Assembly (NCBI RefSeq): GCF_022682495.2
Contig: NC_071389.1
Coordinates: 11,213,199 to 11,277,198 of the forward strand
Direction of reading: 5' to 3'
Origin: Desmodus rotundus
Lineage: Eukaryota > Chordata > Mammalia > Chiroptera > Phyllostomidae
DNA: 64,000 nucleotides
Below are positions 53,701 to 63,214 of the stretch, one piece after another. The first letter of the stretch is position 1. Each line of letters begins with the position of its first letter. The notes beneath the pieces were generated by a model. The model had not been told where the DNA came from and did no database searches. It saw only the letters and a list, made by a program, of their open reading frames with translations. The position numbers were made by a program, and so were the translations under genes.

Positions 53701-53729
53701 GATGTGAAGACGTCTTAGGTCATATACAT

Positions 53730-54815
53730 TTTTCTTAATAGACTTTGCTTTTGAGAGCAGTTTTAGGTCCACAGCAAAACTGAGTGGAGGGCACAGAGAT
53801 CTCCCATATAGCTCCCACCCCACTCGTGCGAGGCCTCCTCCACGACCCCCCCCCCCCAGTGGTACCTTGCTTACAAGCAGCGAACCTGCACTGCCACCTC
53901 ATTATCGCGTCCAGTGTGGAGGCTGCGTTAGGGCTCGCTCCTGGTTACTTTCGAGGGATCTGGCAAATGCGGCGACAAGTACCCACCGCACAGAGTATCA
54001 TACAGAACAGTTTCACCACCCTCGAAATCCCCGGTGCTCTCTCTGCCTACTCACCCTCCCCGTCCCCTAACCTCTGACAACTACTGGTCTTTTTACTCTC
54101 TCCACAGTTCTGCCTTTTCCAGAATGTCATACTTCGCGAAATCACAAAGTATGTAGCCTTTTCAGATTGGCTCCTTTCACTTAGTACTATACATTAAGGT
54201 TCCTCCATGTCTTTTTTTTTTTTTTAAGAGAAAGAGGAAAGGAGAAAGAGAAACATCAACGTGAGAAAGAAATATTGACTGGCTGCCTCCCATTCATGCC
54301 CAGGCCAGGGATCGAACCCACAACCTAGGTGTGCGCCCTGACCAGGAATCGCATCAGCATCCTTGCAGTTATGGGATGATGCTCCAACCAACTGGCCACA
54401 CCGGCCAGGGCGACAGCTTATTTCTTTTTAGCACTGAACAATTCTATTGTCTGGATGTACCACTGTTTGTTTTATTCATTCACCTACTGAGAAGCATCTT
54501 GGTTGATTTCAAGTCTTGGCAACTAGGAACAAGGCTGCTGTAAACACTTGTGTGCAGGTTTTTGTGTGGACGTCTTCACCTCACTGGGGTAGATACCAAG
54601 GAGCGCGACTGCTGGGTCGTATGGTAAAGTATGTTCAGTTTTCAAAGAAACTGTCAAACTGTCTTCCAAAAGGGCTGTACCGTCTCGCATCCCCACCAGG
54701 AGAGAAGCAAGTTCCCGCGGCTCCACATCCTGTTCAGCATCCGGTGTTGGTAGTGTCTGGATTTTGGTCATTCCAGTAGGTGTGCAGTGTGGCATCTCAT
54801 TGTCCGGTCACATGA
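53730..54815 (-). mobile_element. L1 3' half (reverse) split by a Ves SINE
   Basis: Plus-strand order: GAGAGCAGTTTTAGGTCCAC, CAGCAAAACTGAGTGGAGGG, CTCCCATATAGCTCCCACCC, CAACTACTGGTCTTTTTACT and TAAGGTTCCTCCATGTCTTT, then after the SINE TGTCTGGATGTACCACTGTT, GGTTTTTGTGTGGACGTCTT, GATACCAAGGAGCGCGACTG, GAAACTGTCAAACTGTCTTC and GCTCCACATCCTGTTCAGCA. This is the reverse of the L1 ORF2 end plus 3' UTR. All frames are broken. Confidence 0.9.
54211..54411 (-). mobile_element. Ves-related SINE inside the L1
   Basis: On the minus strand: GCCCTGGCCGGTGTGGCCAG, TTGGTTGGAGCATCATCCCA, then GGTTGTGGGTTCGATCCCTG and a purine/pyrimidine body to a 14-base T run on the plus strand. The GTTGGAGCATCATCC head groups it with the copy at 12331-12590 rather than classic Ves. 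Confidence 0.92.
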
Positions 54816-54955
54816 ATTTTAAAAAAGATAAATTACAGGTGGCCTATGGCTGTAACTAATCAAAAAACCCCACATGTATAAAAGAAATAAAGGACTTATA
54901 AAAAATGAAAGTTACTAGTGATTTTTCCTCCTATGATCCAAACTCTGCACAAGGA

Positions 54956-55024
54956 GTCAAACCATATGAAATTGTCATTATCCACCATTTTCGCCAACAA
55001 AATGGTAATTTCACATGGTTTGAC
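54956..55024. mobile_element. 69-bp palindromic element, likely a MITE remnant
   Basis: GTCAAACCATATGAAATT (54956-54973) pairs with AATTTCACATGGTTTGAC (55007-55024) at 17 of 18 positions. ACCATTTT (54984-54991) pairs with AAAATGGT (54999-55006) across a seven-base loop, leaving one 10-base bulge on the left arm. The whole can fold as a 26-bp stem. It looks like an ancient palindromic MITE, though I cannot name the family. Confidence 0.75.
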
Positions 55025-55936
55025 CTTACAGTTTTACAATTCAAGTAACTTTTAAGTACTTCAGGTGCTCACAGCACTTGTCCTTAACTACACTACCACC
55101 CACTGACTCTCTGATATAAAGCAACATCACATACGTGTGGGCAAACAAGCCCATCAGTCTAAAAGCCGAGCATTAGAATTCTGTGGTCCAAAAAAGGAGA
55201 CAGACCCTTCGAAGAGGATGTGAAATAGAAGACAGAACAAGCAGCCCATGAAAGTCAGTTCGAGGGCATTTCGAAGCCCAACTCTGAAAGTGGCAGGCAG
55301 GCTCCTCCCCCGGCTACGTGGAGATGCACGTCTCTGGTACATATTCAAATGACAGAAAGCCAGGATGTAAAGTCAGACACTGGAGAGTTTTTCTAAGAGC
55401 AAGTAGTGGGGGAAGTTCTGCCCCTCCTGGATTTTCCCTCTCCCCTCTGCCCGTCCTTCGAAAGGCCTCCTCCACGTTCCGCCAGGACCCACTTTTTCCA
55501 CGCCAGGGTCTTAGAGGGTGTTTGCTTCCCTTTTCTAGCTTCGGGACAGGCTAATTTTACTTAACAAAGTCCCCTGGTGCCTTGTGCCCAGAAAATGAAT
55601 CTGAAGGACAGAAAAGGCAAATGGAATAACCATCCATATAGGTGGAATTATTTTTTAAAAATTAAGCACATGCATAGAAAATGTGTATCAAACTCTCCGC
55701 AGTATTTCTGGGGATGGAGTTAAGGAGAAGTTCTGCTTTCCAAGTGACATATTTCTATACTGTCTAGGTAGAATAAGTAGTACTTCTATAGTCAGAAAAA
55801 CAAGAAGGAAATTACAGTATTTTTAAAAAGAGAGAATATGAAATTTGCTTTGATTTACTTTTTTAAACTTCCTGCCACTCCTTGCTCAGCTTCCCAGCCC
55901 CTACTTCATCGATTCCACATGGCAGTATTTCTTAAT

Positions 55937-55955
55937 CAAAAAAAAAAAAAAAAAA
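55937..55955. repeat. Poly-A run
   Basis: A run of about 17 A with no recognisable retroelement directly upstream. Confidence 0.9.
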
Positions 55956-55964
55956 GGGAGAAAG

Positions 55965-56500
55965 AAATGCTACATACTGGGAGACCAGCGCAGGCTAGGC
56001 ACTGTGCTAGGCGCTTCGTCTATATCCCAGGCCCTTCTGGTAGCTGAAGTGGGTACCGCCCTCTCAGATCAGCGACTGAGGCCGCTGCAGGCAGCGAAGG
56101 TCCAGGAAATGACAGAGGGCACTGGTTCTGCGGAACCCTCACTGGGGAGGGGCACCAGGAGCTGTGTGTAGGTCAGGTATCTTTTTACTCTTCAAGACGA
56201 CCCCGTGAGGCAGATTGCTAAGACCGGCGTCCCTATTTCAAGGACGGGAAAGGAAAGCTCTTATCCAGCAGGATGTAAGCTTCATGAGAGCAGATCTTTC
56301 TCTTACTCGTTGCTGGACCCTGAGCACCCAGAGTAGAGTAGGGTCATGGGAGCGTTTCCAGAAGTACTATTGGTGGACATGGGAATGACTCCTCAAAGGC
56401 TACCAGAGGTGAAGTGACTTGCACACGGCTGCCCAGCCAGTGAGCTAGTAGCAGAGTCAACCTCTGGGCTCCAAATCCTTGGCCTTGCTATGGGTCTCCC
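55965..56500 (-). mobile_element. MIR/L2 mosaic
   Basis: Four fragments occur in succession. A reverse MIR end lies at 55970-56110 (CTAGGCACTGTGCTAGGCGC). A second reverse MIR piece lies at 56165-56255 (GTCAGGTATCTTTTTACTCT, CGACCCCGTGAGGCAG). A forward L2 tail lies at 56265-56345 (GGATGTAAGCTTCATGAGAG, GCTGGACCCTGAGCACCCAG). A reverse MIR core lies at 56395-56490 (GAAGTGACTTGCACACGGCT). The L2 tail is on the opposite strand to the rest. Confidence 0.7.
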
Positions 56501-56604
56501 TTACCTGGTGGCATATGGAAACAAAAGAACGTCTTAGAACAGAGCGCTGCCTCTGCCTCTCTCTTCCCCGGAGCCCCCAGCAGCAGCTGGAGTTTGCCTG
56601 GCCT

Positions 56605-56622
56605 GAGCTGAGCTGAGCTCAC
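56605..56622. repeat. Short GAGCT tandem repeat
   Basis: CTGAGCTGAGCTGAGCTC: three and a half copies of a five-base unit. Confidence 0.85.
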
Positions 56623-56884
56623 GGCTCCAGGCAGCTCCAGCAGGAGCATGCTCCAAGCAGGCCTCGCGTGGAGATGCGTGGAGGCGGCCATGAGCGGGCC
56701 TCCACCCAAGCACCCGCTCCCCTCACTCCTGAACACTCACAACCAACGGCCCCTTACTTGAGCGCTACAATAAAGCCATTAAAAATAAAAAAATTAAAAC
56801 CTGATTGAACTCTTAAGAGATTTCCATGTTTATGAAAACTGGTCTATTTTTTTTTTAAATAGCCACTGCATAAATAAAAATTTA

Positions 56885-57140
56885 ACTGAAGATGAGCTAG
56901 AACGAGACATCCAAGTGGGAATCTGGACTCTACGGTTAACTGGAAACGTAACTATGGGGAAATGACTTAACCTCGCTGAGCCCCAATGTTCTCACCTACA
57001 GAACCAAGATAACACCTAGTCTCATTAGAACGAATGAAGATTAAATTATCACATTTAAATAACACATTTACATAATGTCTGGTACACTATTCCTGGCACA
57101 TAGGAGCATTCAACAAATGCGTGCTATTGCCATTAAAGAC
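56885..57140 (+). mobile_element. MIR (forward, nearly full length)
   Basis: GTGGGAATCTGGACTCTACG, GGGGAAATGACTTAACCTCG, CTGAGCCCCAATGTTCTCAC, GAATGAAGATTAAATTATCA and TTCCTGGCACATAGGAGCAT follow MIR in order. Confidence 0.85.
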
Positions 57141-57169
57141 AAAAATCATTAAAATGGCCCACGTTTAAA

Positions 57170-57250
57170 AAAAGCCCACCTTGTCCAATACCCTCATCAC
57201 AGATGGGGAAACTGAGGTCCAAGGAGGACAAGTTAGATAACTACTGATTA
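57170..57250 (-). mobile_element. MIR fragment (reverse)
   Basis: ACAGATGGGGAAACTGAGGT, CCAAGGAGGACAAGTTAGAT: MIR core in reverse. Confidence 0.65.
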
Positions 57251-57507
57251 TCCACTTACCACAATGCCTTATGAACAGCGGGCACCCACTGAATGCGGCA
57301 TATAAATGGCTCATATGAAGTAACGTATTCACCGAATCTACTTATGAATCGTTTAAAATACGTCCAGCTCAATGGTGTTACGCCCCGTGACTCTTATCTA
57401 GAATAATTTAAGTTAAAGACAACTTCTCAATGGGAGTCAACTTTTTTCTGGACCTGCACTGTCCAATTCAACGACCACTAGCCACACGTGGTTATTTAAG
57501 TTAATCT

Positions 57508-57715
57508 GCCCTGGCTGGTGTGGCTCAGTGGACTGAGCCCCTGCCTGCGAACTACAAGGTTGTTGGTTCGATTCCCAGTCAGGGCACATGCCTGGGTTGC
57601 GGGCCAGCTCCCCAGTTTGGGGCGAGTGAGAGAGGCAAGCAATGTTTCTCCCCCCTCCCTCCCTTCCCCTCTCTCTAAAAAGGACATAAAACATTTAAAA
57701 ACAAATAAAAAATAA
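57508..57715 (+). mobile_element. Ves SINE
   Basis: GCCCTGGCTGGTGTGGCTCA, GGACTGAGCCCCTGCCTGCG, GTTGGTTCGATTCCCAGTCA, GGTTGCGGGCCAGCTCCCCA, pyrimidine body and A-rich tail. The left flank TATTTAAGTTAAT and the right flank AACTTAAATTAAT look like a diverged target duplication. Confidence 0.95.
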
Positions 57716-58303
57716 ACTTAAATTAATTAAAATTAAGTAAAACTAAATCTTCGGTTCCTTGATCACACCAGCCACACGTCGAGTGCTGGAGGGCCATGGG
57801 TGGCTACGGCTGCCTGAGAGCGCAGACACAGAACGTTCCACCACCACGGAAGTCCCAGCGGACAAAAGCGGAGGCGTCCTTAAACAACGTGTAATTTCTG
57901 CTCTTAAACAGTGGTTCTACTTCCTAAATCCTATTGTCTCTTAATAGCCCTACCAGAATATAAAAAGAAAAAAACCTCATTAGTCTTCCTTTTTCTGCAA
58001 ATCTGCACATTCTTATTAAAAAGTTCACAACGGTATTTGGGGGGGTGTTGGGGTCTAGAAGACAAGGGGGAGCAGGGATGGGTAAAGTAAAAAGGGCTTT
58101 AATAAAATGTGTTCTAAGCAAACAGCCACTTGGGCCGCTGTGCTCCCCCATCAGGAAACTGAACGGCCTTCAGGGCAGGCCAGAGGCCCCTGGCTGAGGC
58201 TCCCCACACAGAAGGGCCATGAAAGACTGGGCAGCACCTGTGGCTCTCCAACAACGCGTGACTGGCACACAAGCTAGTGTCCTTCACAGTCTACTTCAGA
58301 TGC

Positions 58304-58556
58304 CAAAATTTTTTTTTAAATATATTTATTGATTATGCTATTACAGTTGTCCCATTTCCCCCCCCCTCACTCCACTCCCTCCTGCCCACCCCCTCCCTCC
58401 CACATTCCCCCCCTATAGTTCATGTCCGTGGGTCATACTTATAAGTTCTTTGGCTTCTACATTTCCTATACTATTCTTACCCTCCCCCTGTCTATTTTCC
58501 ACCTATCATCTATGCTACTTATTCTCTGTACCTTCCCCCCCCTCCCCCTCTTGTGT
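58304..58556 (-). mobile_element. Bat-type L1 3' UTR fragment (reverse)
   Basis: Starts with a T run, then AAATATATTTATTGATTATG, CTATTACAGTTGTCCCATTT, a C-rich block, GTTCATGTCCGTGGGTCATA, CTTATAAGTTCTTTGGCTTC, TACATTTCCTATACTATTCT and CTATCATCTATGCTACTTAT. I recognise this as the reverse of the lineage-specific L1 3' UTR found in bat genomes, starting from its A tail. It is less diverged than the other L1 pieces here, so it is probably among the younger insertions. Confidence 0.75.
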
Positions 58557-59124
58557 GACCCCATCTAAGCCCAGAACACTCCAACCCTCGCTCCTTTTAA
58601 CGGTCCAAAGAGCAAGCAGTTCTGGTAGGCAGAACAAGACCCAGAAAGTGAGCCTCTCTGCCACCATGCCCACCTCCATGACCTTCTCTGAGGTCCCAGG
58701 AGGCCGGCACCCCTCCAGGAGAACCACTTGGCACCCTCAAGCTCTTGGGATGAAAGGACACATGACCGTAAGTGATCTGAGTCACTGATGCACACATTCT
58801 CAGCTGAGTTTGAACTAGGCAATCAATCACTACTCTGTCTCATTTCCGCTCTCATATTGAAACCAGTGCCCTTTCACAGTCATTTTAGAGCCGCATCTTT
58901 CACATTTTTTGTGCTGTTTGTGGATTTTACAGTTTAAAAATGGCCCCAAACACAGTGCCGTCCAGTGCTCCCAAGCACAAGTTGACAGTGAGGCACCGAA
59001 CAGGGAAAATACGTATTAGATAAGCTCCGTTCAGACCGGAGTCACCGTGCTGTTGGCCGTGACCTCAATGTTAATGAATCAACTATACTAAATAAGGTGT
59101 CCTTAAGCAGAAACACATAAAACA

Positions 59125-59335
59125 AGGTGTTTAAAAAATGTTTCACATCAGACCTTATCCATCTTACAGCTGCAAGTTTATATACCCTTTCACTAACCTC
59201 TCCCTGCTTCCCCCCCAGCGGCTCCCGGGGACCATTTTCTACTCTCTGTTTCTATGAATTTGAACTTTTTTTTTTAGATTCTACACATAACTGGCACTCT
59301 GCAGTATCTGTCTTTCTCTGCTATGTATCTAGCAG
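59125..59335 (-). mobile_element. L1 3' UTR fragment (reverse)
   Basis: TTTCACTAACCTCTCCCTGC, CTACTCTCTGTTTCTATGAA, TTTGAACTTTTTTTTTTAGA, TTCTACACATAACTGGCACT and GTATCTGTCTTTCTCTGCTA follow a standard L1 3' UTR section in reverse. Confidence 0.8.
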
Positions 59336-59639
59336 ATTACAAAAATGCTGTGACCAGAGGCCCACAGGAGCTCTACCCCGTGCTTCCCCGAGGAGCAGTG
59401 GTCCCGCGCCTGACAGTTCAGTGGCAGTTCAGTGGCTGCGGTGACGCTGCAGCACTTCAGCCATGAGCGACACAAATCCATGGCACACAGATGGGCAGGG
59501 AAGCGTGCGGGGGAAAGTCAGAACCCCAGCTCATCCGACATCAGGGGAAGGGTTAAGCAACTTGTAAGTGAAATATTAAACGCATCTAACATGTTTGTGA
59601 AGTTTTTACTAAAAAAATGCTTGTGAAATAAGGCTGAAT

Positions 59640-59859
59640 ATCAAAATAGCACAGACAATGTGAACTTAATCCCATGAAAAACCTTTCAAAACTATGCACA
59701 AAGATGCTAAAGCAATAAAACAAAAGGGTAACAGTAGCGCTGGCAGGGTAAGATTATGGGTGTTTTTTTTCTTTTTTCTTTTCTAGATTTTCCAGCTTTT
59801 CTATAATGAACATATTACAGCAATAGAAAAACATAATTTGAAAAATAATAATACTATCA
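59640..59859 (+). mobile_element. L1/HAL1 3' end fragment
   Basis: CAAAACTATGCACAAAGATG, GTTTTTTTTCTTTTTTCTTT, CTAGATTTTCCAGCTTTTCT, ATAATGAACATATTACAGCA: the terminal 'TTTTCTACAATGAACATGTATTAC' segment. The Ves at 59860 was inserted into its tail. Confidence 0.6.
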
Positions 59860-60067
59860 CCCTGGCTGGCGTAACTCTGTGGATTGAGCGCAGGCTGCCA
59901 ACCAAATGGTCGCCAGTTCGATTCCCATCAGGGAACATGCCTGGGATGCGGGCCAGGTCCCCAGTGGGGGCGTGAGAGGCAACCGCACATTGATATTTTT
60001 CTCCTTCTCTTTCTCTCTCCCTCCCCCTCTCTAAAAATAAATAAATAAAATCCTTTAAAATAATAAT
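59860..60067 (+). mobile_element. Ves SINE
   Basis: CCCTGGCTGGCGTAACTCTG, GGATTGAGCGCAGGCTGCC, GCCAGTTCGATTCCCATCAG and a body ending in AAATAAATAAAATCC. The 16-base target duplications AATAATAATACTATCA (59844-59859) and AATAATAATGCTATCA (60068-60083) differ at one base. A short (TAA)n run separates the tail from the right copy. Confidence 0.96.
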
Positions 60068-60184
60068 AATAATAATGCTATCAGATTACAAGGAGATCCC
60101 TTATGGCAGGGAACAGGGTCAAGAAGCTTCCCAGGGTCCCTGCCATTGGCGTCCACACTCAACTAGACGGCCATGTCTGTGCTC

Positions 60185-60295
60185 CACTAGGCTGTGGGTT
60201 CCTTGAGGCAGGGACTTCCTTTCATTCAGGTCAGAGCCCCAGGTCCTGGCACAGAGAACGGTGCACAGAAAGCACTCGGTGAACAATCAGGGTGG
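60185..60295 (+). mobile_element. L2 3' end (forward)
   Basis: GGGTTCCTTGAGGCAGGGAC, TTCATTCAGGTCAGAGCCCC, AGGTCCTGGCACAGAGAACG and AAAGCACTCGGTGAAC are the L2 3' end. Confidence 0.75.
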
Positions 60296-60429
60296 GGTGG
60301 CAGCGCGGGAGCAAATGACACTCAAGGCAAGAGCCTACCGCTGAACTGCACAGGTAAAGGGCACACTGAGGTCCGGTCAGGGTACAGACACAGTGCTGAA
60401 GTGGTCCCGGGTAAAATGAGAGCCCCTTC

Positions 60430-60830
60430 ATGACACAGGACTTCCTTCCCAAGGTGGCCCCGGCCTCCCTGCCTAGCCTCGTCAGGCTCTCCCACCTACC
60501 TTTCTGTCTGCACCGAGTTTAAGCTATTGTTGGTTGCCCTGAATACACCATGCTCTCCTGCACCGACTTCTGACACACACTGTTCTCTCTGCGGGCCAGG
60601 GGTACGCCCACCCGCTGTGCTCTGGACAAACGAGTCCTCTCATCCTGGCTCCAACAAAACACCGCTCCCCTGGGACCCAGCCTTGGAGCCCCTCAGCCAG
60701 ACACCTTTTCAATGCACGTGCACACACGCCCTTACAGCAATTCCCTCCCATTCCTCAGGTTTTTCTGACTGTCTCGATCTGAACAGTCTCCTTGTAGAAA
60801 GCACCTTTATGCCTACCTAGCCAAAGTGGA
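60430..60830 (+). mobile_element. Possible L2 region (forward), otherwise unclassified
   Basis: GTTGCCCTGAATACACCATG, CTCTCCTGCACCGACTTCTG and CACTGTTCTCTCTGCGG could be a diverged L2 mid-section. The remainder is unrecognised. Confidence 0.35.
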
Positions 60831-61088
60831 GTGCATACCATTGTTAAATGTTTGTTTCTTTGGATGGACAGACGGATGGGAGGGCAGACCAATGTGGTAG
60901 TCAGAAAGGCTTGGTGAAGTAGAACGGACAGAGTCAGGTCCTGGAAGGTAAGTGGGAGAGATAAAGACAGAAAGGAGGAAGGCAAGAAGGGAGATGCTGC
61001 AAGCTGAGGCCCAGAGACAGGTCAAGCCAGACAATGGTGGGCCACAGACGAGCATCTTTCACATCAATAGTTGTAACTGTTAATTTCA

Positions 61089-61299
61089 TTTTTTAAAAGA
61101 TTTTACTTATTTATTTTTAGAGATAGGGGAAGGGAGGGAGAAAGAGAGGGAGAGAAACATCAATGTGTGGCTGCCTCTCATACGCCCCCAACTGGGGACC
61201 TGGCCCACAACCCAGGCATGTGCCCTGACTGGGAATCAAACCAGTGACCTTTCAGTTTGCAGGCTGATGCTTAATCCACTGAGCCACACCAGCCAGGGC
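61089..61299 (-). mobile_element. Ves SINE
   Basis: On the minus strand: GCCCTGGCTGGTGTGGCTCA, GGATTAAGCATCAGCCTGCA, CACTGGTTTGATTCCCAGTC, GGTTGTGGGCCAGGTCCCCA, ending in a T-rich (plus strand) tail. Target duplications TGTTAATTTCA (61078-61088) and TGTTTATTTCA (61305-61315) differ at one base. Confidence 0.96.
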
Positions 61300-61639
61300 A
61301 TAAATGTTTATTTCAACGTGTACCTGATACTTACGGCAACTGACATTGGTTTCTATTTATGGTAATAACCAAGTTTCCCTCCTAAATAATTTACTTTAAA
61401 AATTAGGCAACAGAAAGAAAAGTTAATTAACGGTCTGATACAGAGATGGATGTGGCAAACCCACAAAGGCTAATAACTCTAGCACAGGACATGTGCAGGA
61501 AAGCAAGGCGCTCTCCACCGTTGGCCAGAGCAGGGAGCCAGATCGAGGAAGGGAAACTTGCTAGGCAGGGAGGACAAGGTCAGATGAGAGGGCCCAGGAG
61601 ACTAGCCAGTGAGGCCTCGACTACTAAAGCAGTGACTGG

Positions 61640-61765
61640 GAAGAGAAAAATAAGTCCTCTTCACCAGATAATCCCATTCCTGGGGACTTATCTTAAGAAA
61701 GTATCTCAAAAGGAGGAGGAAAACATATACACATACCTACATGTGTGCACACAGATACACAGATA
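61640..61765 (+). mobile_element. L1 fragment (forward)
   Basis: AATCCCATTCCTGGGGACTT, ATCTTAAGAAAGTATCTCAA and AACATATACACATACCTACA parallel the L1 'CCACTTCTGGGAATTTATCC' segment. Confidence 0.55.
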
Positions 61766-61794
61766 CCCATCCACTGCAACTAACAGAGAGTAAA

Positions 61795-61885
61795 GGGCTT
61801 ACAAACTGTTCACTCATCCAATCCTCACAACCCCATGAGTTAGGTATTGTACTGTGGACCTTTTACAGAGCTATGAGGACTCTGC
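61795..61885 (-). mobile_element. MIR fragment (reverse)
   Basis: GGGCTTACAAACTGTTCACT, CATCCAATCCTCACAACCCC, ATGAGTTAGGTATTGTACTG: the 3' half of MIR in reverse. Confidence 0.7.
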
Positions 61886-61889
61886 TTTA

Positions 61890-62040
61890 TTCAACAAACC
61901 TTTTCCACATTGCTACACAGCCTTCATATTTCACATGTTAATGGCTACAATACATCCTGTTGTATTGATGTACCATCATTTTTCAACTCACTGGTGAACA
62001 TCCACTTTCTCGGTGGATATTTGCTACTGCAACTCACCTC
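61890..62040 (-). mobile_element. L1 fragment (reverse)
   Basis: ACATCCTGTTGTATTGATGT, ACCATCATTTTTCAACTCAC, TGGTGAACATCCACTTTCTC: the common L1 3' UTR segment 'TGGATGTACCATAATTTATT' in reverse. Confidence 0.55.
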
Positions 62041-62059
62041 TCCTAGGCGCATTGTAACA

Positions 62060-62520
62060 AAACAGGAGCTTTCAGATCAAAGGGACCTGGGTTTGAATCC
62101 AGACCTGTCTGTCCTCAGAGCACTGGCTTCCTGGATCGGTCGATCCCACGGCCAGAAGCTCTTTCACAATGGCATCCTGCAGAGTGTGGTCGTTCCGTGC
62201 ATCACTGGAGAAGCATGTTCAAAGCTGAGTTTTCAAGTGGGCCTAAATTTATGTGGCAGATAAGACACTGGCCTATTTCAGAGTGTGGATTCCAGATTTT
62301 AAAGGGTTAGGCATAGGACCCTTGGCCCAATTGCCTAGTGATTTACTGTGGGGCCTGGACAAGCCACAGGCCCTGTCTGAGCAGTAAAATTCCATGACAC
62401 AACGGAGGTCAGAAGCATGTGGTTTAAAGCCAGAGCAGGTGGCTCTGCGACTTATTAGTAATTTATATGTCTCCGAATTTATATAATTTATAATTTACAT
62501 AGTCACACAATCCTAAATTC
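62060..62520 (+). mobile_element. MIR fragments, diverged (forward)
   Basis: GGGACCTGGGTTTGAATCCA is a good MIR 5' core. GTGGGGCCTGGACAAGCCAC (about 62350) and GGTTTAAAGCCAGAGCAGGT (about 62420) look like a second MIR start. Both are partial. Confidence 0.5.
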
Positions 62521-62558
62521 ACAAGCTCCCACGCTAGGAGAATTCTGAGAACTAAACA

Positions 62559-63213
62559 CAGCAGTCCCCCTTAGCCACCATTTCACCTTCCATGGTTTCA
62601 GTTACCTGCAGTTAACCATGATCCAAAAATATTGAATGGAAAATCCCAGAAATAACCAATTCGTAAGTTTTAAATGGCACACTGTTCTGCCTAGTGTGAT
62701 GAAATCTCCGACATCCACTCCATCTGCCCGGACAGGGACCGTCCTCTTGTCCAGCACCTCCACACTACATATGTCACTCGGCCTTTAGTTACGTAGTGGC
62801 CAGCTCAGTCATCAGACTGACAGTCAGCTATCGCAGCACCTGTGTTCACAGAGCCTGTGTTCGGGTAAGCCTTGTTTCCCTTAATAACGCCGCGGCCCAC
62901 CAAAGCAGGGAGCAGTGATGCTGGCAATTCGGATACAACACAGAGAAGCCAAGCCGTAAGTACTTCCTGTGAGGGAAAAGGTATGTACAGGGTGAGGCTA
63001 AAGTTGGTTTACAGTTGGTCCCACAGAAAATAATACAATAATTAATAAATAATAATACAAAAATACACTCATATACTCACAATTGCAAATCTACTTTTGC
63101 ACCACCTGTAAGTACAGAAAAAATACAGCGCGAACAGGGTTCAGTACCATCCTGGTTTCCTGTACCCGCCAGAGGCCTTGGAACACACACCCCGTGCACA
63201 GCAGGGACCACTG
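62559..63213 (+). mobile_element. Tigger-type (pogo/mariner superfamily) nonautonomous DNA transposon, split by a MITE
   Basis: The left end CAGCAGTCCCCCTTAGCCAC and the reverse complement of the right end CAGTGGTCCCTGCTGTGCAC form inverted repeats. Between them come CCATGGTTTCAGTTACCTGC, CAGTTAACCATGATCCAAAA, AGAAATAACCAATTCGTAAG, GTGATGCTGGCAATTCGGAT and CAGAGAAGCCAAGCCGTAAG, all in Tigger order. Without the 62988-63108 insert it is about 530 bp, far too short for a transposase gene. No open frame is claimed. Confidence 0.88.
62988..63108. mobile_element. 121-bp mariner-type MITE inserted in the Tigger element
   Basis: Left end CAGGGTGAGGCTAAAGTTGG TTTACAG; right end, reverse-complemented, CAGGTGGTGCAAAAGTAGAT TTGCA. 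They are inverted repeats of roughly 28 bases, and the interior is an AT-rich (TAA/TAATA) stretch. TA dinucleotides flank it at 62986-62987 and 63109-63110, the target duplication expected of Tc1/mariner elements. The Tigger reading resumes immediately on the far side. Confidence 0.9.
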
Positions 63214-63214
63214 C

